A stretch of 64,000 bases of DNA from Anabaena sp. WA102 (GTDB lineage: Bacteria; Cyanobacteriota; Cyanobacteriia; Cyanobacteriales; Nostocaceae), in the NCBI RefSeq assembly GCF_001277295.1, contig NZ_CP011456.1, forward strand, positions 2,728,001 to 2,792,000. The letters are read 5' to 3'. Positions 60,428 to 64,000 of the stretch are shown piece by piece. Position numbers and translations under genes: made by a program. The notes under the pieces are model-generated. The model saw only the letters and a program-made list of their open reading frames with translations, was not told where the DNA came from and searched no databases. Positions within the stretch are counted from its first letter, which is position 1. The number at the start of each line of letters is the position of its first letter.

Positions 60428-61189
60428 TTAAGATGTGACAACTTCATGTAATTCATGGGGAGTCAGATGAGAATGAACAACTTCACCATCACGAAACCAA
60501 ACAATCCGTTTAGTTTGTCGCGCAACTTCTGATTCATGGGTGACAATAACAACGGTAATACCACTGCTATTAAGTTCACTGAACAAGTCTAATACTTCTT
60601 GGGTAGTATGAGAATCAAGTGCGCCAGTGGGTTCGTCTGCGAGGAGAACAACAGGATTGTTGACAATGGCACGAGCGATCGCTACTCTTTGTTGTTGTCC
60701 CCCTGATAATTGGGTAGGTTTGTTGTTGAGACGTTTTTCTAAGCCAACTTTGATTAATGCGGATGTCGCCCGATCTTTTCTTTCCCCAGGTTTAACACCA
60801 GCATATACCATTGGCAGCATGACATTTTCTAGGGCTGTTAATTGATTTAATAAATGGAATTGTTGAAAGACAAAACCGAGTTTTCTATTGCGAATATGCG
60901 CCAATTCAGTATCATTCATTTGCGCGACATTCAAATTATCTAAATAATAATTTCCACTACTAGGACGATCTAAACAACCGATAATATTCATAGCTGTAGA
61001 TTTGCCCGAACCAGAGGGTCCCATAATCGAACAATATTCGCCTTGTGTGATCACCAAATTTACATTATTCAGTGCCTTAACTTCTATTTCCCCAATTCCA
61101 TAAATTTTGAAAATATCCTCTAATCGAATAATTGCTAATTCTGGTGCATGGGGAATATTTGCATTAGTTATTGTCAGAGTATCATCCAC
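60428..61189 (-). CDS. MacB/LolD-type ABC transporter ATP-binding protein
   Basis: 253 residues. Walker A GPSGSGKST near 57, LGFVFQQFHLLNQLTALENVMLP (Q-loop), LSGGQQQRVAIARA, LLADEPTGALDS (Walker B) and VTHESEVA. The LLNQLTALENV and DEPTGALDS text is typical of MacB/LolD/FtsE-class ATPases that drive FtsX-fold permeases. No permease is adjacent in the window. The N-terminus (about 20 residues) extends beyond the usual start. Confidence 0.92.
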   Translation of the reverse strand: MDDTLTITNANIPHAPELAIIRLEDIFKIYGIGEIEVKALNNVNLVITQGEYCSIMGPSGSGKSTAMNIIGCLDRPSSGNYYLDNLNVAQMNDTELAHIRNRKLGFVFQQFHLLNQLTALENVMLPMVYAGVKPGERKDRATSALIKVGLEKRLNNKPTQLSGGQQQRVAIARAIVNNPVVLLADEPTGALDSHTTQEVLDLFSELNSSGITVVIVTHESEVARQTKRIVWFRDGEVVHSHLTPHELHEVVTS

Positions 61190-61484
61190 AAAGATTTATC
61201 CTTATGTAAAATATAATTGTAGTAAAGATTAGGGGAACCACGGGGGGATCGTCCCTACATATATTATGGGATTTTTTGGGCGATCGCATCATGTAGAATT
61301 GATATTAATCATTAACCCGATAATTATGAGGGCAACTACGGGGTCTACACATACACATATTTATATGATCTGTTTAGGCGATCGCATTACGCCTCATGTA
61401 GAATTCTGACTTTTCCCGTTAAGTCTTGAAAGGCTTGTCAGCAAAGGATTTATTTTATTCGGTTTTTAGCTTTTTTAATGGATA

Positions 61485-61603
61485 AGTAGGTTGGCGTTGA
61501 AAATTGTTGTTATGGCAAGGCAAGAGGCAAGAGGCAAGAGTAAAGAAGTTTTCAGCGATTTTACGTTTCTTTACACAGTTTGGTTTTATTGTGTTCACCT
61601 ACT
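61485..61603. mobile_element. TA-flanked element C, copy 4
   Basis: 119 bp, AGTAGGTTGGCGTTGAAAAT to TTGTGTTCACCTACT, TA on both sides (61483-61484, 61604-61605). One heptamer fewer than copies 2 and 3. Confidence 0.8.
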
Positions 61604-61613
61604 TATTCTTATA

Positions 61614-61736
61614 GGGACTTCCAATTAAAAAAATACCCAAAAATTTCTTGTGGTGCGGGCATCTTGCCCGCTAATCATCAAGGACGGGTAGGATGCCCAT
61701 CCCACGAAATTGGGTAATTTATTTTTTGGTGTTCCC
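61614..61736. mobile_element. MITE-like element A, copy 3 (inverted)
   Basis: 123 bp, starts GGGACTTCCAATTAAAAAAA, ends TTTATTTTTTGGTGTTCCC, exact ATA duplications at 61611-61613 and 61737-61739. Opposite orientation to copies 1 and 2. Confidence 0.87.
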
Positions 61737-61908
61737 ATAGAATGCCCACATTATCATCAAAACAATAACTCACAAATAATATTTTTTCCGGATCTAAGAT
61801 TCAAATAACATAATCTAACAAACTTTTTCAATTTTTAATTTCTACTATTGAGCTAAATATCTGCAATTAATGGAGTATAATCTTTAAAATCAGGATATAT
61901 TATTGAAC

Positions 61909-62163
61909 ATGGATTTTATCACCATTTTAGGCTTAGTTGCAGGGGCATTAACTACTATTGCTTTTTTACCACAAATGTTCCAAATATGGCGCACGAAATC
62001 AGCAAAAGATGTTTCTTATGTGATGCTGATAGTCTTCATGAGTGGTTTGTTTCTGTGGTTAGTCTATGGGATTATTCTCGGTGCTTTGCCCGTTATTCTC
62101 GCTAATGGGGTGACATTATGTTTTAACTTGATTATTCTATGGCTTAAAATTAAATATAGATAA
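61909..62163 (+). CDS. SemiSWEET-type sugar transporter (PQ-loop)
   Basis: 84 residues from ATG 61909, three membrane helices. GALTTIAFLPQMFQIWRTKSAKDVSY carries the PQ-loop motif, and FLWLVYGIILGALPVILANG the conserved Asn of helix 3. SemiSWEETs work as dimers and move sugars down gradients. 16 bp before the radical SAM gene, probably by chance co-oriented. Confidence 0.92.
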   Translation: MDFITILGLVAGALTTIAFLPQMFQIWRTKSAKDVSYVMLIVFMSGLFLWLVYGIILGALPVILANGVTLCFNLIILWLKIKYR

Positions 62164-62179
62164 CCTTACTAAAAAAGCT

Positions 62180-63802
62180 GTGACATCATCTGTATTTGAC
62201 TGCGAACGCCTTCTATTTACCCCTGCAACCCCCAAGCACGATGCCATTCCCGTAATTTTCGCCTTTCCCAATGAGTACACTGTGGGGATAACTAGCCTGG
62301 GTTATCAGGTGGTATGGGCGACTTTGGCCATGCGTGATGATTTGCAGGTAAGTCGCTTATTTACTGATATTCGGGAACAACTTCCTAGACATCCAGAATT
62401 ATTAGGTTTTTCGATGTCTTGGGAATTAGATTATGTGAATATTTTTAATCTTTTGGAATCTTTAGAAATTCCCATTCGGGCTGATTCTCGCAATCAAAAT
62501 TATCCTTTAGTTTTTGGTGGTGGACCAGTTTTGACGGCTAATCCTGAACCTTATGCCGAATTTTTCGATGTGATTTTATTGGGAGATGGTGAAAATCTGC
62601 TTGGCGATTTTATAGATACTTATAAAAAAGTCAGAAATGCTGATAGAGAAACTCAGTTAAAAACTTTAGCCCAAGTTCCGGGAATTTATATTCCTAGTTT
62701 ATATGTAATAGAATATGTTACCCCAGATGGGGAAATAAAATCAATTAATCCGATTTCGGCGGAAATTCCCCCAATTATCCAAAAGCAAACTTATCGAGGC
62801 AATACTCTTTCTGCTTCTACTGTGGTGACAGAAAAAGCGGCTTGGGAAAATATTTATATGGTGGAAGTGGTGCGGAGTTGTCCCGAAATGTGCCGCTTTT
62901 GTTTAGCTAGTTATTTAACGTTGCCTTTTAGAACTGCGAGTTTGGAAAATTCTTTAATTCCTGGGATTGAACGGGGTTTAAAAGTTACAAGTCGGTTGGG
63001 TTTGTTGGGGGCTTCTGTTACTCAACATCCAGAATTTACAGAATTATTAGATTATATTGGTCAACCAAAATATGATGATGTGCGGTTGAGTGTGGCTTCT
63101 GTAAGAACCAATACAGTTACAGTTAAATTAGCCGAAACTTTGGCAAAACGAGATACAAGATCATTGACAATTGCGGTGGAAAGTGGTTCGGAAAAAGTTC
63201 GGAAAATTGTCAATAAAAAATTACATAATGATGAAATTATCCAAGCAGCTATCAATGCAAAAGCTGGTGGTTTATCTAGTTTAAAACTCTATGGAATGGT
63301 GGGAATTCCTGGGGAAGAAGCAGAAGATGTGGACGCAACTGTAAAAATGATGGAAGGTATAAGAAAAGCTGCTCCTGGTTTGCGGTTAACACTGGGGTGT
63401 AGTACCTTTGTCCCCAAATCACACACACCATTTCAATGGTTTGGGGTAAATAAGCAAGCAGAAAAGCGGTTGCAATTGTTACAAAAGCAAATAAAACCTC
63501 AAGGTATGGAGTTTCGACCAGAAAGCTATAATTGGTCAATTATACAGGCTTTGTTGTCGAGAGGCGATCGCCGACTTTCTCCATTATTAGAATTAACCCG
63601 TGATTTTGGCGACTCTTTGGGAAGTTATAAACGGGCTTTTAAACAACTGAAAGGACAAATTCCCGACTTAGATTTTTATGTTCACAGCAATTGGTCAACT
63701 GAGCAAATTTTACCTTGGAATCACTTACATGGACCCTTACCTCAGTCTACACTAATTAAGCATTTAGCAGAAGCTACCAACTTGGAATTAAATCATAAAT
63801 AA
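62180..63802 (+). CDS. B12-binding-type radical SAM protein
   Basis: 540 residues from GTG 62180. The N-terminal ~190 residues are a cobalamin-binding-like Rossmann part (GFSMSWELDYVNIFNLLE, FGGGPVLTANPEPY, LLGDGENL). The radical SAM core starts with CPEMCRFC near 235 (C-x3-C-x2-C), then IAVESGSEKVRKIVNKKL and LGCSTFVPKSHTPFQW. This resembles the TIGR03960-type family found in cyanobacteria, sometimes tied to DUF2344. Substrate unknown. Its stop overlaps the next ATG (TAATG). Confidence 0.9.
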   Translation: MTSSVFDCERLLFTPATPKHDAIPVIFAFPNEYTVGITSLGYQVVWATLAMRDDLQVSRLFTDIREQLPRHPELLGFSMSWELDYVNIFNLLESLEIPIRADSRNQNYPLVFGGGPVLTANPEPYAEFFDVILLGDGENLLGDFIDTYKKVRNADRETQLKTLAQVPGIYIPSLYVIEYVTPDGEIKSINPISAEIPPIIQKQTYRGNTLSASTVVTEKAAWENIYMVEVVRSCPEMCRFCLASYLTLPFRTASLENSLIPGIERGLKVTSRLGLLGASVTQHPEFTELLDYIGQPKYDDVRLSVASVRTNTVTVKLAETLAKRDTRSLTIAVESGSEKVRKIVNKKLHNDEIIQAAINAKAGGLSSLKLYGMVGIPGEEAEDVDATVKMMEGIRKAAPGLRLTLGCSTFVPKSHTPFQWFGVNKQAEKRLQLLQKQIKPQGMEFRPESYNWSIIQALLSRGDRRLSPLLELTRDFGDSLGSYKRAFKQLKGQIPDLDFYVHSNWSTEQILPWNHLHGPLPQSTLIKHLAEATNLELNHK

Positions 63803-64000
63803 TGCACACAGATACAATATTCTATCAAATCTTCCTCACCTTCCATACTCTATTATTTGAACTACTGGGACAACCCACAGAAAATGCGGAAGGTTATCAA
63901 TTTACTTCTGTAGAAGTCAAAGAAAAAGCTTTTCGATTTGATGGAATATTCATGCCAGATAGTGAAGAAAAACCCATCTATTTTGTCGAAGTCCAATTTC
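63802..64000 (+). CDS. Rpn-family (DUF2887) nuclease/transposase-like protein, 5' part
   Basis: The first 66 codons before the window edge: MHTDTIFYQIFLTFHTLLFE, then LGQPTENAEGYQFTSVEVKE, KAFRFDGIFMP and PIYFVEVQF. This is the DUF2887 start, a PD-(D/E)XK fold with Asp in RFDGIF and the E-x-Q of FVEVQF. Rpn proteins promote recombination or act in defence. The ATG overlaps the radical SAM stop by one base. The remnants at 42742 and 43645 look like tails of this class. Confidence 0.85.
   Translation, partial: MHTDTIFYQIFLTFHTLLFELLGQPTENAEGYQFTSVEVKEKAFRFDGIFMPDSEEKPIYFVEVQF

Larger units (their letters stand above)
61190..61908. other. Intergenic stretch with elements C and A back to back
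   Basis: Holds two HIP1-bearing GCGATCGCAT...CATGTAGAATT blocks (near 61281-61300 and 61379-61404), element C copy 4 (61485-61603) and element A copy 3 (61614-61736). The remaining part before the SemiSWEET gene is AT-rich. No gene. Confidence 0.65.

Overview
The window reads as chromosome of a filamentous, probably heterocyst-forming cyanobacterium (order Nostocales; an Anabaena/Dolichospermum/Aphanizomenon-type genome is the best guess). Reasons: low GC with many GCGATCGC (HIP1) octamers, cyanobacterial gene content (NDH-1 subunit NdhD, a PrcA-type calcium-dependent protease, a NatFGH-type amino-acid transporter, a CbiG-CobJ fusion, DUF760, TxlA, DapL) and a dense load of short dispersed repeats. 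No phage, plasmid, CRISPR or rRNA signal was seen. Most genes are ordinary housekeeping genes. The unusual content lies in the repeats and in small accessory islands.

Layout. 1-300: 3' end of a WD40 gene. 0.4-6.4 kb (minus): ndhD, then the phosphate operon pstS-pstC-pstA-pstB with a candidate Pho box and palindromic repeats between its genes. 6.4-11.3 kb: a hicB-like remnant, bioY, lspA, a PBP1A with an FHA domain, and a 1-kb nest of miniature transposon-like elements. 11.3-15.6 kb: a Ser/Thr kinase with a secreted partner, a nuclease-like/TOPRIM-like gene pair, and an orphan higA whose higB has been cut. 16-23.5 kb: small regulators, the CbiG-CobJ fusion, tRNA-Gly, a TonB-like protein, a GNAT enzyme, repeats. 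23.5-31.2 kb: hisC, a solitary C5 DNA methyltransferase, a DUF6888/DUF6887 pair, glutathione reductase, a rhodanese, an MnmD-like methyltransferase, glmU. 31.3-34.4 kb: a cobalamin riboswitch followed by cobG-cobH-cobI. 34.4-44.3 kb: 2Fe-2S protein, dps, carB, a group 2 sigma factor, DUF760, mutT, a MazF-type TA pair and a decayed defence-gene patch. 44.4-48.9 kb (minus): amino-acid ABC transporter. 49.1-53.3 kb: grxC, tadA, plsC, a microsatellite, prcA. 53.7-55.4 kb: a HipA-like kinase overlapping a HipA-N-like/HIRAN gene. 55.4-64 kb: CHAD protein, NIL-ferredoxin, txlA, nucleotidyltransferase, dapL, DUF29, MacB-type ATPase, SemiSWEET, radical SAM protein and the start of an Rpn-family nuclease.

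How the genes connect. PstSCAB imports phosphate. CobG, CobH, CobI and the CbiG-CobJ fusion are consecutive or near-consecutive corrin-ring steps, and cobG sits behind a B12 riboswitch, so product feedback is expected. BioY, LspA and the PBP lie in a row and act at the envelope.

Best candidates for an undescribed system are the HipA-kinase/HIRAN operon (53682-55381), which looks like a split HipA toxin with a HIRAN-bearing partner, and the nuclease/TOPRIM-like pair (13956-15052). The repeats are the other strong signal: four copies of a 122-124 bp element with exact 3-bp target duplications, five TA-flanked elements, four 65-66 nt hairpin repeats (one truncating higB), and a 161-bp insertion with an 8-bp target duplication whose empty site survives in a paralogous copy 0.9 kb away.
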